The position numbers were made by a program, and so were the translations under genes. From Bacillota bacterium (GTDB lineage Bacteria; Bacillota; Clostridia; Acetivibrionales; DTU013), in assembly GCA_023412915.1 (NCBI GenBank), contig JAEZRE010000011.1, forward strand, positions 1 to 64,000: a stretch of 64,000 bases of DNA, given 5' to 3'. Positions within the stretch are counted from its first letter, which is position 1; each line of letters opens with the position of its first letter. Shown here piece by piece: positions 8,797 to 17,810 of the stretch. The notes beneath the pieces are model-generated. The model was not told the DNA's origin and searched no databases. It was given only the letters and a program-made list of their open reading frames with translations.

Positions 8797-8825
8797 ATTA
8801 TAGCAGTCTTTATTTCCAAAATCAA
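8797..8825 (-). promoter_or_regulatory. Sigma-A promoter of the T-box transcript
   Basis: TTGATT (8825-8820), 17-nt spacer, TATAAT (8802-8797), followed about 23 nt later by stem I of the T-box. Confidence 0.85.
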
Positions 8826-8835
8826 GTGTTTTATT

Positions 8836-9285
8836 TTAGCCGGCTTCCTCTTCGTCACGCGCCACTTCGCCTAACTGCGACTCGTACTTTTTCAACATGT
8901 TTACTATTTCGCCTTTGAGAGATTTTACTTCCTGGCGGATATCCACTAGCTTTTCTCTATCCTGTTCAATGTTCTCCTCGAGTTGCTTCTTCTCTTCAAG
9001 GGCTTCAATACGGGCATTCTCCAGCATCAGGTCGGCTTTTTCCTGCGCCTTTATCAGTACTTCGGCAATCTTTGCCCTATCTTCGTTTATCTGATCGGCT
9101 TTTTTCTGAAGCTCTTCATATTTGGTCCTGACATCCTTGCCCTGCAGCTTGAGATTGGCTATTTCATCATCCTTTTCCTTCAGCTTGTCATCGAATTCTC
9201 TAAGGATCTTTTCTATATATGCATTTACGTCGGCTTTCTTGAAGCCGCCCATGAACGAGGTTCTGAAACGTTTTTCGCCAGGCAT
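8836..9285 (-). CDS. DivIVA-domain coiled-coil protein
   Basis: A 149-residue protein. The first 40 residues (FRTSFMGGFKKADVNAYIEK) match the start of the DivIVA N-terminal domain, which binds curved membrane; the remainder to about residue 135 is a long charged coiled coil (repeated E/K/L heptads) ending in DEEEAG. It is shorter than classical DivIVA (about 165-230 residues), so it is a DivIVA-like cell division or polarity factor rather than a clear orthologue. GGGGG ribosome site upstream. It is followed by the T-box promoter and preceded by the trxA terminator, so it appears to be a single-gene unit. Confidence 0.8.
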   Translation of the reverse strand: MPGEKRFRTSFMGGFKKADVNAYIEKILREFDDKLKEKDDEIANLKLQGKDVRTKYEELQKKADQINEDRAKIAEVLIKAQEKADLMLENARIEALEEKKQLEENIEQDREKLVDIRQEVKSLKGEIVNMLKKYESQLGEVARDEEEAG

Positions 9286-9363
9286 GAGAATCCCCCTTTA
9301 CAGAAAAATAAGTTTGTATTATATATTCAATAAATTTATTAAAAATCCTTCTTTATGGGCATC

Positions 9364-9396
9364 AAAAAAGAGGATGTTTGCAGAAACAGCCTCTTT
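9364..9396 (-). terminator. Intrinsic terminator after trxA
   Basis: Minus-strand stem AAAGAGG / CCTCTTT with inner pairing GTTT/AAAC, followed by a T-run. Confidence 0.8.
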
Positions 9397-9427
9397 AGCT
9401 TTTTGAAGCTTATTCTTTTTTGTCGTT

Positions 9428-9757
9428 TTACAGATTTCTGTTCAACAGTTGTTCGAAATCGCTTTTAGGCCTTGCTCCGACGATCTTGTCAGCAGGCTGT
9501 CCGCCTTTGAAAAGCATTATCGTCGGTATGCTCATGATCCTGAACTTGGCTGAAAGCTCGCTCTCTTCATCCACGTTTATCTTACCTATGACCGCTTTAC
9601 CGTCATATTGCGCCGCAAGCTCTTCCATAACCGGCGCAACAGCCCTGCAGGGACCGCACCAAGAAGCCCAGAAATCTACAAGCACCGGTTTATCGGAATT
9701 GTTTACATATTGGTCGAAATTATTTTTGGTCAAAACCACGATATTTTCTCCAGCCAT
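9428..9757 (-). CDS. trxA: Thioredoxin
   Basis: A 109-residue thioredoxin of normal length. The redox-active WCGPC is at residues 33-37 within VDFWASWCGPCRAV, with the cis-proline region IMSIPTIMLFKGG and the buried charged Asp in the first strand. It reduces protein disulfides in the cytoplasm, taking electrons from thioredoxin reductase, which is not encoded in this window. AGGAGG lies upstream. It has its own terminator, so it is probably monocistronic; no oxidative-stress operator is evident. Confidence 0.95.
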   Translation of the reverse strand: MAGENIVVLTKNNFDQYVNNSDKPVLVDFWASWCGPCRAVAPVMEELAAQYDGKAVIGKINVDEESELSAKFRIMSIPTIMLFKGGQPADKIVGARPKSDFEQLLNRNL

Positions 9758-9861
9758 TGATTTTATAACCTCCTGTTTATTGTGTTATACGCAGGCACGA
9801 CCAGCGTACTGTTTTTATTTTTACCACATATCTATTCAATAAAACACCCGCGTGACATAAT

Positions 9862-10893
9862 TTATTTCTTGATAAGCTGCAGAGTCAATTTGCTCCCATC
9901 CATCGAAACTACGTAGTTGTCAAGTACCGTAAGAAAATCCCCTTTATACTGGACGGTGCCCGAATCCTTAAGATTAGTCACCTTTTTGTCCTGTACGTCC
10001 ACGGAAAAAATTTCTCCGCCTGGCGTGACGACGATATTTTCCGGAGATAAAGGCCTTCCTGTCGTCAGCTTCTTCCATTCGTCCCGGCTCTGTTCAGCCT
10101 TTCCGTAGTAAATATCTGTAAACTCACCGCTCTTGTCTCCGGCGCCTGCGTAAATATAATCGTTATCGTCTACCGCCAAGAGATAATCGGCCTCTTTTAC
10201 GGGGATGCCGGTCGTCCTGCCCGATTTTCCGTTCCTGATTTTAATCTGTCCGTCCGGAACCTGGTAAATAAGGTTATTGGAATACATTGTCTCCTTTATG
10301 ATAGTTGCTATATCGGTCTTCATCAACAGCCTCAAGGTATCCATTATATCGAACTGGTATATCCTTGCACGCGTATCGCTTGTCTTGACAAGAGGGTAAA
10401 CTATATTGGTAAGCGGTGAAAGCTCTATGTCCTCGATGGAGCTGCCTTCAGGCAGGCCCTTGATATCCGGATAGCTTCTGTCGAGCTCTGGTCCTATATC
10501 GTAGGTGGACAACCTGACTCTGCCGCTCTTCCCTTCGGGCTCCTTCACGGAATAAATGAGCATCTCCCTGTCGGGCAGCCACCTGTAATATGAGAATTCA
10601 CCCTTACCGGCGCTGAGCTTTTTAAGGGTTTTCTTCCTGTCTATATCTGCCATCTCAATGCCCGAAGTCGTCCTGTAAGCGACATAAAGCCCGTCGAAGG
10701 ATACTTTGATATCGGTCACCCCGTCAGGCAGCTTGTAGCTGCGGTTCTTCACCGCGGCGGTATCCACCTCGTACATCGTGGCTCTGAACGCCCCGCGGTT
10801 AGGTATATAAACGTAATTGAAATATGCAAGTATAATAGTTTGCAGTAATACTGAAGCGATTATCCACCCGTATATTTTTCTAAGCTTCTTCAT
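9862..10893 (-). CDS. Membrane-anchored protein with beta-propeller-like repeats, unknown function
   Basis: A 343-residue protein with one N-terminal membrane segment (about residues 8-30, WIIASVLLQTIILAYFNYVY) and an outside portion with repeated short strand patterns (SFDGLYVAYRTTSGIE, YYRWLPDREMLIYSV, LSPLTNIVYPLV, VDDNDYIYAGAG, VTPGGEIFSVDV), reminiscent of WD40/YVTN/TolB-like propeller blades. No catalytic motif is recognised. The start overlaps the stop of the upstream phosphodiester glycosidase gene by 4 nt (ATGA), so they are coupled and the pair probably works together at the cell surface, perhaps in cell-wall or exopolysaccharide metabolism. Function is otherwise unknown. Confidence 0.7.
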   Translation of the reverse strand: MKKLRKIYGWIIASVLLQTIILAYFNYVYIPNRGAFRATMYEVDTAAVKNRSYKLPDGVTDIKVSFDGLYVAYRTTSGIEMADIDRKKTLKKLSAGKGEFSYYRWLPDREMLIYSVKEPEGKSGRVRLSTYDIGPELDRSYPDIKGLPEGSSIEDIELSPLTNIVYPLVKTSDTRARIYQFDIMDTLRLLMKTDIATIIKETMYSNNLIYQVPDGQIKIRNGKSGRTTGIPVKEADYLLAVDDNDYIYAGAGDKSGEFTDIYYGKAEQSRDEWKKLTTGRPLSPENIVVTPGGEIFSVDVQDKKVTNLKDSGTVQYKGDFLTVLDNYVVSMDGSKLTLQLIKK

Positions 10894-11897
10894 TTTCCGG
10901 CACCGCCTTCCGCCGAAACAACGAATGCCGAGGGCACCGTTCTCTCTCCCAGCTTGTCCGACGGCTTGTTGATGACCTTGCCGCTATAATACATGGTTGC
11001 CGAGGAACCGCCGTCAAGGTTTGCCGCGTTTACCGCGCCGTATTTGAGCAGTATCTCCTGCACGTCCCTCAGCGTAGCTCCGAGCGACTCGAGCGACCTT
11101 CCGTCTATGACGAGCAGCAGAACTTCTCCCGTTGCCTTTTGCCCGATTGCCGTCCTTGGAGCTATTCCCCATCCTCCGTCCCCGTTTTTGATAGTGGGCT
11201 TGCCGTTGACGATAAGAGGCGGGCCGAAGCTGACTCCCTCCTTGACGCCAAGTTCCTTGAGTTGGGTCATCGAATGCTTTCCGACGATCAGCATGCCGTC
11301 CTTGGTGAAGGCTACGGTCTCCTGTTTGACGCTGTCATTTTTATACTGGTTTTGTATTATCTCGCCTTTATGGATTATAAATCCGAGCGGTGTGCCTCCC
11401 GTACCGGTCCAGCCCCTGTCCATGAAGCCGCCCGCGTTTATACCGGCAACCCCGCCGTTGCTTTTGGTTATCTGGCTCGTCGTTTCGCCCGAATCCGGAA
11501 GCTTAGACGAATACCCGGCGATTATCCTTGTCGGATCAGACACTATCATTAGCTTTCCTACATAATCGCCGCCGTCGATGTTGTACACTTCTATCTTGCT
11601 GTCGTGGTTATTTCCGAGCTTAAGCATCTGAAGCTCTTCTCCGCTCTCGGTCGGATCTACTGCATACGTGCTTCCGATTATGCTATTTATGGCTTTATCC
11701 GAAAGAAAAAATTTGGCTATATACTGATGGCTCAGTGTTGTCCATGACGCACCTACAACCGTCCTTTTGACATCGTTGAAAGGCCCGTAGAAAACATAAA
11801 AGGGCATCGTTATACAGGCAAATATGAACTGAAAAATGAAAAATGCGGCGAAGCGCTTCATACCGCGCTTAGGCGCCGTTTTCCCCGTGGTTTCCAT
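10890..11897 (-). CDS. Membrane-anchored phosphodiester glycosidase domain protein (NAGPA/DUF2233)
   Basis: A 335-residue protein with an N-terminal membrane anchor (about residues 14-38) and a phosphodiester glycosidase domain in the remainder: INAGGFMDRG, GFIIHKGEI, SFGPPLIVNG, IAPRTAIGQ, LLLVIDGRS and the signature NAANLDGGSSATMYY. The mammalian relative removes GlcNAc from phosphate on glycans; bacterial members act on exopolysaccharide or wall-phosphodiester links. The ATG at 11897 is preferred over an in-frame GTG at 11912 because AGAGGG sits about 7 nt before it. Coupled by ATGA overlap to the propeller-like gene downstream. Confidence 0.85.
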   Translation of the reverse strand: METTGKTAPKRGMKRFAAFFIFQFIFACITMPFYVFYGPFNDVKRTVVGASWTTLSHQYIAKFFLSDKAINSIIGSTYAVDPTESGEELQMLKLGNNHDSKIEVYNIDGGDYVGKLMIVSDPTRIIAGYSSKLPDSGETTSQITKSNGGVAGINAGGFMDRGWTGTGGTPLGFIIHKGEIIQNQYKNDSVKQETVAFTKDGMLIVGKHSMTQLKELGVKEGVSFGPPLIVNGKPTIKNGDGGWGIAPRTAIGQKATGEVLLLVIDGRSLESLGATLRDVQEILLKYGAVNAANLDGGSSATMYYSGKVINKPSDKLGERTVPSAFVVSAEGGAGK

Positions 11898-11980
11898 TTT
11901 GATCCCTCTCACATAACTTCTGTTAAATAGTGTTTCTGTTAAATAAACTGCAACTTCTTATTGTAAAGCAATACTTTATT

Positions 11981-12382
11981 TCATGCAATCCTGTAATTGT
12001 CAAGACTGCTGTGCATCCTTTCGAACACAAGACCCGCCGTAAACCAGGCCGGAGCGTAAGCAAGCGTTATCAGGCCGCTGATGGCGAGCCTGTCCGTATA
12101 ATACCACGGATATACACCAAGTACAAGATGCAGCAGGAAGCCGCTCGTGTACTCTATGGTCCAAATGAGCAACAGCCATACCATTCCCCTGACGAACCAG
12201 CGCCACTGCGATATCGCATGATGAATCGGCTCCAGGAAGACTGCGCAACCGTAAATAAAGAACATCCAAAGGTTTGAATGGCCGGTAAGACGAATATCCC
12301 CGCTGATGAGCGAACCGATTCCGGTCCATATTATCTCTATTCCCCAGCCTGCTATTCCGTATAGTATGAATCTTTTAAACAT
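11981..12382 (-). CDS. Small polytopic membrane protein (CmpB-like family, PF06541 type)
   Basis: About 133 residues with four hydrophobic segments. The opening FKRFILYGIAGWGIEIIWTG and the following WMFFIYGCAVFLEPIH resemble the putative ABC-transporter type IV family common in Firmicutes, whose function is not known despite the name. The ATG at 12382 is chosen because AGGAAG precedes it; an in-frame GTG lies 24 nt earlier. No ATPase gene is adjacent, which argues against a real ABC transporter here. Confidence 0.72.
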   Translation of the reverse strand: MFKRFILYGIAGWGIEIIWTGIGSLISGDIRLTGHSNLWMFFIYGCAVFLEPIHHAISQWRWFVRGMVWLLLIWTIEYTSGFLLHLVLGVYPWYYTDRLAISGLITLAYAPAWFTAGLVFERMHSSLDNYRIA

Positions 12383-12659
12383 GCTGTATTTCTTCCTTTG
12401 CACCAATTTTTTGCCTTAACAATTCGAATGTATTTTGAGCAGATTTGATTAATTTAACAATGGTAATATTTATACTAATTACCATGCCGGGAGAAACATG
12501 CAAATTACTTCCACCATCCCCTTGCAGCCGGTCCTCCTGAACAAAATGCGCTTATTCCAACTAAATCTTTAATAAAAATGTAACAATATATTGGTTAAAA
12601 TATGTTATTATAATCTGAATACCTACAATTAAAAGTATCACCGAATACGGAGGGAATGA

Positions 12660-15209
12660 ATGAAACCTCTTGGAAGAATATCAGTGCCGACAGTGATCCC
12701 CGGGAGGCTCGAAAGGCTTGACGAGATATCGTATAACCTTTGGTGGACCTGGAATTGCGATGTTGCCGGAATGTTCAGAATGATCGATCCCGAGCTTTGG
12801 GAAAAAACCGGCAGGAACCCGGTAGCCTTGATGCGGACGGTTGGAAACAAAAAGCTTGCGCGGCTGTCCGAGGATCAGGAATTTATGGATAAATACGACT
12901 CGATCGTAAAAAAATTCGATTCATATATAAACTGCAGCGATACATGGTTCAACAAAAAATATCCCGCTTTCAAAGACCACGGCATAGCATATTTTTCAGC
13001 CGAATACGGACTTAGTGAAACACTCCCCATCTACTCCGGGGGTCTCGGCGTATTGTCCGGGGATCACTGCAAATCGGCGAGCGACCTCGGTATACCTTTT
13101 ACTGCGATCGGCCTGTTTTACAGACAGGGCTATTTCAATCAGACAATAAGCAGCGAAGGTATCCAGGAAACTTCCTACAGTACGCTCAATATTGAAGAAC
13201 TGCCGGTACACCAGGTCTATGACAAAAACGGCGAACCTCTGACGATCGGTGTGGATATGCCGGGAAGGACCGTATATGCAGCAGTTTGGAAGGTTAAGGC
13301 CGGAAGGGTCGACCTTTACCTGCTGGATTCGGACGTGCCTGTAAATTCGGAGCAGGATCGCCAGATAACAGCCAGACTGTATGGAGGCGGCGGAGATACA
13401 AGAATACAGCAGGAGATTCTGCTCGGCGTCGGAGGCATTAGAGTCTTGAAGGCCCTGGGAATAAATCCCTCAGCCTATCATATGAACGAAGGCCACTCGG
13501 CTTTCCTCGGTTTTGAGCTTATCAGGGAAAAAATGCTCTGCTTCAATATCGGTTTCAGAGAGGCGCTTGAGCTCGTTTCGGCCTCTTCGGTATTTACCAT
13601 ACACACGCCGGTGCCCGCAGGTATAGATGTTTTCAGCCACGGAGCGATCGACTTCTATTTTTCCGCATTCAGGGAAAGCCTCGGTATCGGCCGTGAGGAA
13701 TTTCTGTCGCTCGGGAAAGACCCAGGTAACCCCGAGGGCTTCAATATGGCGTCGCTCGCGATGTCAATAGCTTCGGGAAGAAACGGTGTCAGCAAACTCC
13801 ACGGTTCAGTGACGCGTAACATGTTCAGCCGTTTGTGGCCGGACATCCCGGAAAACGAGGTCCCGATCACTCATGTGACAAATGGCATACATACATTGTC
13901 ATGGCTATCCGATACATACAAGCAATTATTCGACAAGTACCTTCAAAACGGATGGGAAAACGCGATTGAGGAACAGGAAATATGGAATGACGTCTTGAAT
14001 ATACCGGACGATGAACTGTGGGCCGCGCACAGGAAGCTCAAGGAAAGCATGACGTGCTATGTTAACAAGCGTATCCGTACAGGCTATAATGCGGGCGGCA
14101 GCCTGAAGCCCTGCCGGACGCTGGATCCGGCTGCGCTTACCATAGGCTTCTCACGGCGCTTTGCCACTTATAAACGTGCTGCGCTCATATTCAGGGACAT
14201 AAACCGCATCAAAAGGATACTGAACATGCCGGATATGCCGGTGCAGATAATATTTGCAGGAAAAGCCCATCCTGACGACAGGCCGGCCCAGGATGTCATC
14301 AGGTATATAAACGACATATCCGAGCAGGAGGGTTTCGAGGGAAAGGTAGTGCTGCTCGAGAATTACAATATAGCGCTCGCCCGCCGTCTCGTTCAAAGTG
14401 TGGACGTGTGGCTCAACAACCCGAGGATGCCGATGGAGGCCAGCGGTACAAGCGGACAGAAAGCCGGGCTGAACGGAGTACTGAACCTGAGCGTCCTGGA
14501 CGGCTGGTGGAGAGAAGGCTATAACGGTTCAAACGGCTGGGCAATTGGTACCGAGGACATTTACAATAATGAATTCTGTCAGGACAACGCCGATAGCGAA
14601 TCGCTCTACGAATTGCTGGAAGACAGCCTGATCCCGTTGTATTACAACAGGAACGCGAAGGGCATTCCAACCGGTTGGGTAAAAATGATGAAGGAGTCCG
14701 TAAAGTCTCTGGCGGCGCAATACAGTACCCATAGAATGGTGCAGGAATACACGGACAGACTTTACATCCCCGCCATAGACAGGACCTTCAACAGGCTTAC
14801 TGCACCGGATGGCAGCTATGCGCCCGCCGGAGAGCTCACGCGCTGGAAAGAAAAAGTGCAGGGCTGCTGGTCCGGCGTTTCGGTTTCGAAGGGCGGCGTC
14901 GCGGAGGTCCAGGTTTCCGAAGACGGCAAAAGGGTCACCTTCGAAGTAATGGCCGGTCTCGGCGGACTTAAGCCCGAAGATGTAAGTGCGGAGATATATT
15001 ATGGTCCTCTGGATGACTTCGGCAGTATATGCGACGGCAGAAGCTCCGTTATGCAGGCTGTTGAAGAAACCCCGGTAGGATACAGGTATAGAGGCGAGCT
15101 GCATCTCACAGGCGGCGAAGAATACGGTTATCATTTCCGTATAGTGCCGTATCATCCGTTGCTAAAAGACAAATTCGAGCTAAGGCTCGTTAAATGGGCG
15201 GAAGCGTGA
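12660..15209 (+). CDS. glgP: Alpha-glucan phosphorylase (GT35, short DUF3417-type)
   Basis: An 849-residue enzyme that releases glucose 1-phosphate from glycogen or maltodextrin with inorganic phosphate. The N-terminus (SYNLWWTWNCDVAGMF) is the DUF3417 module found in the Thermotoga-type phosphorylase class. Other landmarks: FSAEYGLSETLPIYSGGLGVLSGDH, AYHMNEGHSAFL, THVTNGIHTLSWL, and the PLP-lysine region GTSGQKAGLNGVLNLS. A short beta-rich C-terminal domain (from about residue 730) follows. GGAGGG lies 5 nt before the ATG. dacF follows 29 nt downstream and may be cotranscribed. With cellobiose phosphorylase and the PPi-type phosphofructokinase elsewhere in the window it fits phosphate-sparing sugar metabolism. 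Confidence 0.93.
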   Translation: MKPLGRISVPTVIPGRLERLDEISYNLWWTWNCDVAGMFRMIDPELWEKTGRNPVALMRTVGNKKLARLSEDQEFMDKYDSIVKKFDSYINCSDTWFNKKYPAFKDHGIAYFSAEYGLSETLPIYSGGLGVLSGDHCKSASDLGIPFTAIGLFYRQGYFNQTISSEGIQETSYSTLNIEELPVHQVYDKNGEPLTIGVDMPGRTVYAAVWKVKAGRVDLYLLDSDVPVNSEQDRQITARLYGGGGDTRIQQEILLGVGGIRVLKALGINPSAYHMNEGHSAFLGFELIREKMLCFNIGFREALELVSASSVFTIHTPVPAGIDVFSHGAIDFYFSAFRESLGIGREEFLSLGKDPGNPEGFNMASLAMSIASGRNGVSKLHGSVTRNMFSRLWPDIPENEVPITHVTNGIHTLSWLSDTYKQLFDKYLQNGWENAIEEQEIWNDVLNIPDDELWAAHRKLKESMTCYVNKRIRTGYNAGGSLKPCRTLDPAALTIGFSRRFATYKRAALIFRDINRIKRILNMPDMPVQIIFAGKAHPDDRPAQDVIRYINDISEQEGFEGKVVLLENYNIALARRLVQSVDVWLNNPRMPMEASGTSGQKAGLNGVLNLSVLDGWWREGYNGSNGWAIGTEDIYNNEFCQDNADSESLYELLEDSLIPLYYNRNAKGIPTGWVKMMKESVKSLAAQYSTHRMVQEYTDRLYIPAIDRTFNRLTAPDGSYAPAGELTRWKEKVQGCWSGVSVSKGGVAEVQVSEDGKRVTFEVMAGLGGLKPEDVSAEIYYGPLDDFGSICDGRSSVMQAVEETPVGYRYRGELHLTGGEEYGYHFRIVPYHPLLKDKFELRLVKWAEA

Positions 15210-15238
15210 TTGCCTCCCCCCTGTTTTTGGAGGATCTT

Positions 15239-16525
15239 ATGCCAAGGAGAATTCTTCTTATCGCATTTGTCATCATAACGATGCTGGTATTGTGTAATAC
15301 CGGAAGCTTTGCTGCGACCTCGCAGGCTATAAACGCCTCTGCGGACGGTAAAGCCGCACCCGACATCAGCGCTCCTTCAGCGATACTGGTCGAGGCTGAG
15401 ACAGGACAGGTGCTTTATAGTAAAAATGCCGGTGAAAAACTCCATATATCCTCTGCCTGCAAGCTAATGACAGTACTTGTCGCCCTGGAGAATTCCGATT
15501 TGAACGCCAACGCGACCGTAAGCGCCGAGGCCGCCGGTATGGAAGGTTCTGCGCTCAATCTCGAAGTCGGCTCTAAATATATGATGAACGATCTTCTTTA
15601 TGCAATAATGCTTACGTCCGCAAATGACGCCGCTACGGTGATTGCCGAGAATGTATCGTCGGGCAGCATCGTAAAGTTCGTAAATAAAATGAATGAAACC
15701 TCGCTGAAGCTCAATATGAGCAATACACATTTCACCAACCCGACCGGATTGATGGATGAATACCAATACACCACAGCCCAGGATATTTCATCCTTGATCC
15801 GTTATGCGATCAAGAATACGACCTTCAACAGGATGTTTACCACAAAGGCAAGGCCATGGTACAACCCAGGGGAAGAAGCGAAGATCCTGACAAGCTCCAA
15901 CAAGCTTTTCTGGGGCTACAACGGCATCCAAGGCGGTAAGACGGGCTATAACAACAAAAAACAGCAGGCCCTTATCTGTACCGCGGCGCGCGCCGACCTG
16001 AATCTAATATGCATCGTATTGGACACGCCCGAGGACAAGCTTTATTCGGACGCTGAAGCGCTATTGGATTACGGTTTCAACAACTTCTGGAAAAGCACTC
16101 TTGTCACCAGGGGCGAGGTCCTTAAAACCGCTGCGCTTGACGGCAATGAAATAAATCTGGTCAGCCAGAGCGATATAAAATACGTACACCCGGTCGGAGA
16201 GGACTATATTAAGGAATTCACAGCCACCGCCGATCTCAAGCCGCCGCTTAAGAAATCGATACCTGCCGGCTCCGCCAGATACATCCTTGAGGACGGCACC
16301 GAGATAAACGTAGGTCTTTATCCCGAAAACGAGATTGTGCCTCCCGATGACCTGATGACTAAGATAAACAAGGCGATACAGGACAATAAGGATATTTTCA
16401 TCATTGTACTGATCCTGGTACTAGTCGAAGTAATACTTCTCTTATTCAACGCAGGTAAGCTCGTCGGCAGGCTGGTCTCCTGGCTTGTAAAGCTTATAAG
16501 GCGGAGAAACAGGCGAAGCACGTGA
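15239..16525 (+). CDS. dacF: D-alanyl-D-alanine carboxypeptidase, S11 family (DacF-type)
   Basis: A 428-residue penicillin-binding protein trimming the terminal D-Ala of peptidoglycan side chains. A signal peptide covers residues 1-27; catalytic motifs are SxxK as SACKLMT, SxN as SANDAA, and KTG as GGKTGYNN. The residue between Ser and Lys is Cys rather than the usual Thr, a mild variant. A C-terminal hydrophobic helix (about 385-415, IFIIVLILVLVEVILLLF) followed by a basic tail anchors it to the membrane. The ATG at 15239 has GGAGG six nt upstream and opens a signal peptide; an earlier in-frame start at 15194 overlaps glgP. DacF-type enzymes often act in sporulation or general wall maturation. 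Confidence 0.9.
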   Translation: MPRRILLIAFVIITMLVLCNTGSFAATSQAINASADGKAAPDISAPSAILVEAETGQVLYSKNAGEKLHISSACKLMTVLVALENSDLNANATVSAEAAGMEGSALNLEVGSKYMMNDLLYAIMLTSANDAATVIAENVSSGSIVKFVNKMNETSLKLNMSNTHFTNPTGLMDEYQYTTAQDISSLIRYAIKNTTFNRMFTTKARPWYNPGEEAKILTSSNKLFWGYNGIQGGKTGYNNKKQQALICTAARADLNLICIVLDTPEDKLYSDAEALLDYGFNNFWKSTLVTRGEVLKTAALDGNEINLVSQSDIKYVHPVGEDYIKEFTATADLKPPLKKSIPAGSARYILEDGTEINVGLYPENEIVPPDDLMTKINKAIQDNKDIFIIVLILVLVEVILLLFNAGKLVGRLVSWLVKLIRRRNRRST

Positions 16526-16528
16526 AAT

Positions 16529-16599
16529 GAAACGCGGGGACAGTTCTTTTGTTCCATTCCACGAGCGGAAGTGGAACAAAAGAACCGTCCCCGCGTTTC
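16529..16599. repeat. Dispersed hairpin repeat, copy 1 (inverted pair)
   Basis: Arms GAAACGCGGGGACAGTTC and its near-perfect complement GAACCGTCCCCGCGTTTC face each other around a short loop, starting 3 nt after the dacF stop. Same family as the repeats at 21238, 28182, 28715, 39812, 42174 and 59729. Confidence 0.9.
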
Positions 16600-16642
16600 A
16601 ATTTGAATTCCAAACGGCATTAAGCCCTGTTTGACTTGCGTA

Positions 16643-17539
16643 TCAGTTCGTCAGGAACTCGACCAGACCTTCCTCCTTGGCGTTGTGGTATTTGCCCCAC
16701 TTAGCCTGCCGTCCATTCTCGTTCTCCACATACCTGGACAGTACGCTGCCAAGGTTCAGCACATCGGACATTTCAAAATAACCCGTTTTTTTATAAATAT
16801 ATTTTACAGCGCGTATAGCGCCCATGGCAAAAGCTTTTCTCGAGAAGGACTGGTGAGATATCTCGATCATGTCCTCCTCCCCTGCGATAACTACTTCGTG
16901 CCTGCCTACGATGCCGCCCGCACGAACTGCGTTTATGGGTACAGTTCTAGCGGGAGCCTCCTCTGTCCATTCCTCATTTTGAGCCGAGGACGCGAGCGCT
17001 TTTTCGATTTCCCCGGCAATTTTCAATGCCGTTCCCGAAGGTATATCCTTCTTCTTATTGTGATGAGCCTCGTTTATCTGGAAATCGTATGTATTGAGTA
17101 TGCTTGTGGCTATACTCGTAAGCAGCATTAGCACGTTGACCCCAAGGGTTATGTTGGGCGCGTAAACTATCCCGTTGTGATATTTTTTTGTGAGTACGAA
17201 GAGCCTTTTCAATGAAAACCTGCTAAAGCCGGTCGTAGCTATGACCATATTAATTCTCATCTTCGAAAGCGTGACCGCGTTCCTTATAGTGGCTTCCGGC
17301 TTCGAAAAATCCAATGCAATATCGGGCTTGTATCTGAAAATGACTTCTTTGAGCTTATCGGCTCCGGCTATTATGATCCCGGTATCGCGGCAGCCTGCCA
17401 CTTCGCCCAGATCTTTCCCCTCCTTGGCGCTGCCGGGCCGGCATACGGCCGCCACAAGCTTTATATCCTCCTGCGATAGCAGGACCTTTGCCACTTCGCT
17501 CCCGGTTTTACCCAGGCCTATCAGACAGACTCGTATCAT
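16643..17539 (-). CDS. dapB: 4-hydroxy-tetrahydrodipicolinate reductase family protein
   Basis: A 298-residue DapB-family protein: N-terminal Rossmann motif GLGKTGSEVAKVL, the substrate site EAHHNKKKDIPSGTA (canonical form HHxxKxDAPSGTA) and VGRHEVVIAGEEDMIEISHQS. DapB reduces tetrahydrodipicolinate precursor with NAD(P)H in lysine and meso-diaminopimelate synthesis, which feeds peptidoglycan. A C-terminal extension of about 45 residues after the usual end (from KKTGYFEMSD) and a divergent N-terminal half make it somewhat unlike standard DapB. The ATG at 17539 follows GGAGG by 7 nt. No other dap gene is adjacent. A c-di-AMP riboswitch controls it, linking wall-precursor supply to that second messenger. 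Confidence 0.82.
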   Translation of the reverse strand: MIRVCLIGLGKTGSEVAKVLLSQEDIKLVAAVCRPGSAKEGKDLGEVAGCRDTGIIIAGADKLKEVIFRYKPDIALDFSKPEATIRNAVTLSKMRINMVIATTGFSRFSLKRLFVLTKKYHNGIVYAPNITLGVNVLMLLTSIATSILNTYDFQINEAHHNKKKDIPSGTALKIAGEIEKALASSAQNEEWTEEAPARTVPINAVRAGGIVGRHEVVIAGEEDMIEISHQSFSRKAFAMGAIRAVKYIYKKTGYFEMSDVLNLGSVLSRYVENENGRQAKWGKYHNAKEEGLVEFLTN

Positions 17540-17564
17540 GATCAAACCTCCATTTCCTGCAGAT

Positions 17565-17611
17565 TAGGCAAATAAACAACAAACGGCTGCAGAGAATTAT
17601 CTGCAGCCGTT
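17565..17611 (-). terminator. Riboswitch expression-platform terminator
   Basis: Twelve-bp stem AACGGCTGCAGA / TCTGCAGCCGTT with a 6-nt loop, followed by TGTTGTTTATTT, about 30 nt before the dapB start; placed to stop transcription when the upstream aptamer binds ligand. Confidence 0.88.
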
Positions 17612-17612
17612 C

Positions 17613-17780
17613 AAACCTATGCGGTCGAAAGCATATGATCACCCTCTCCTCCAACGCTTACGAGGTTAGCTGACGGATTCGGATCGGAAAGAGATTGACC
17701 CTACCGGTCGAAGCTAGTTCGACTGGATTCACCCCGGATTTTTGGTTCCCCCGCTCTTTTTAAAGATTAAGCGCTTATAA
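17613..17780 (-). ncRNA. Cyclic di-AMP riboswitch (ydaO-yuaA class)
   Basis: On the minus strand the hallmark blocks occur in order: GAGCGGGGGAACC, GGGGTGAATCC, TAGGG and then CCGAATCCGTCAGCTAACC with CTCGTAAGCG. These match the ydaO consensus closely. Class members are off-switches: c-di-AMP binding favours the terminator. Known targets are potassium/osmolyte transport and cell-wall remodelling genes; here the gene controlled is dapB, a step in peptidoglycan precursor synthesis. A lysine riboswitch was considered and excluded. Confidence 0.95.
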
Positions 17781-17810
17781 AGCCTTATTAAATTAAAATA
17801 CTGCATATTT

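Noticed and set aside
17577..17780. Lysine riboswitch upstream of dapB
   Set aside because: Position in front of a lysine-pathway gene suggests it, but the conserved blocks are those of the ydaO c-di-AMP class.
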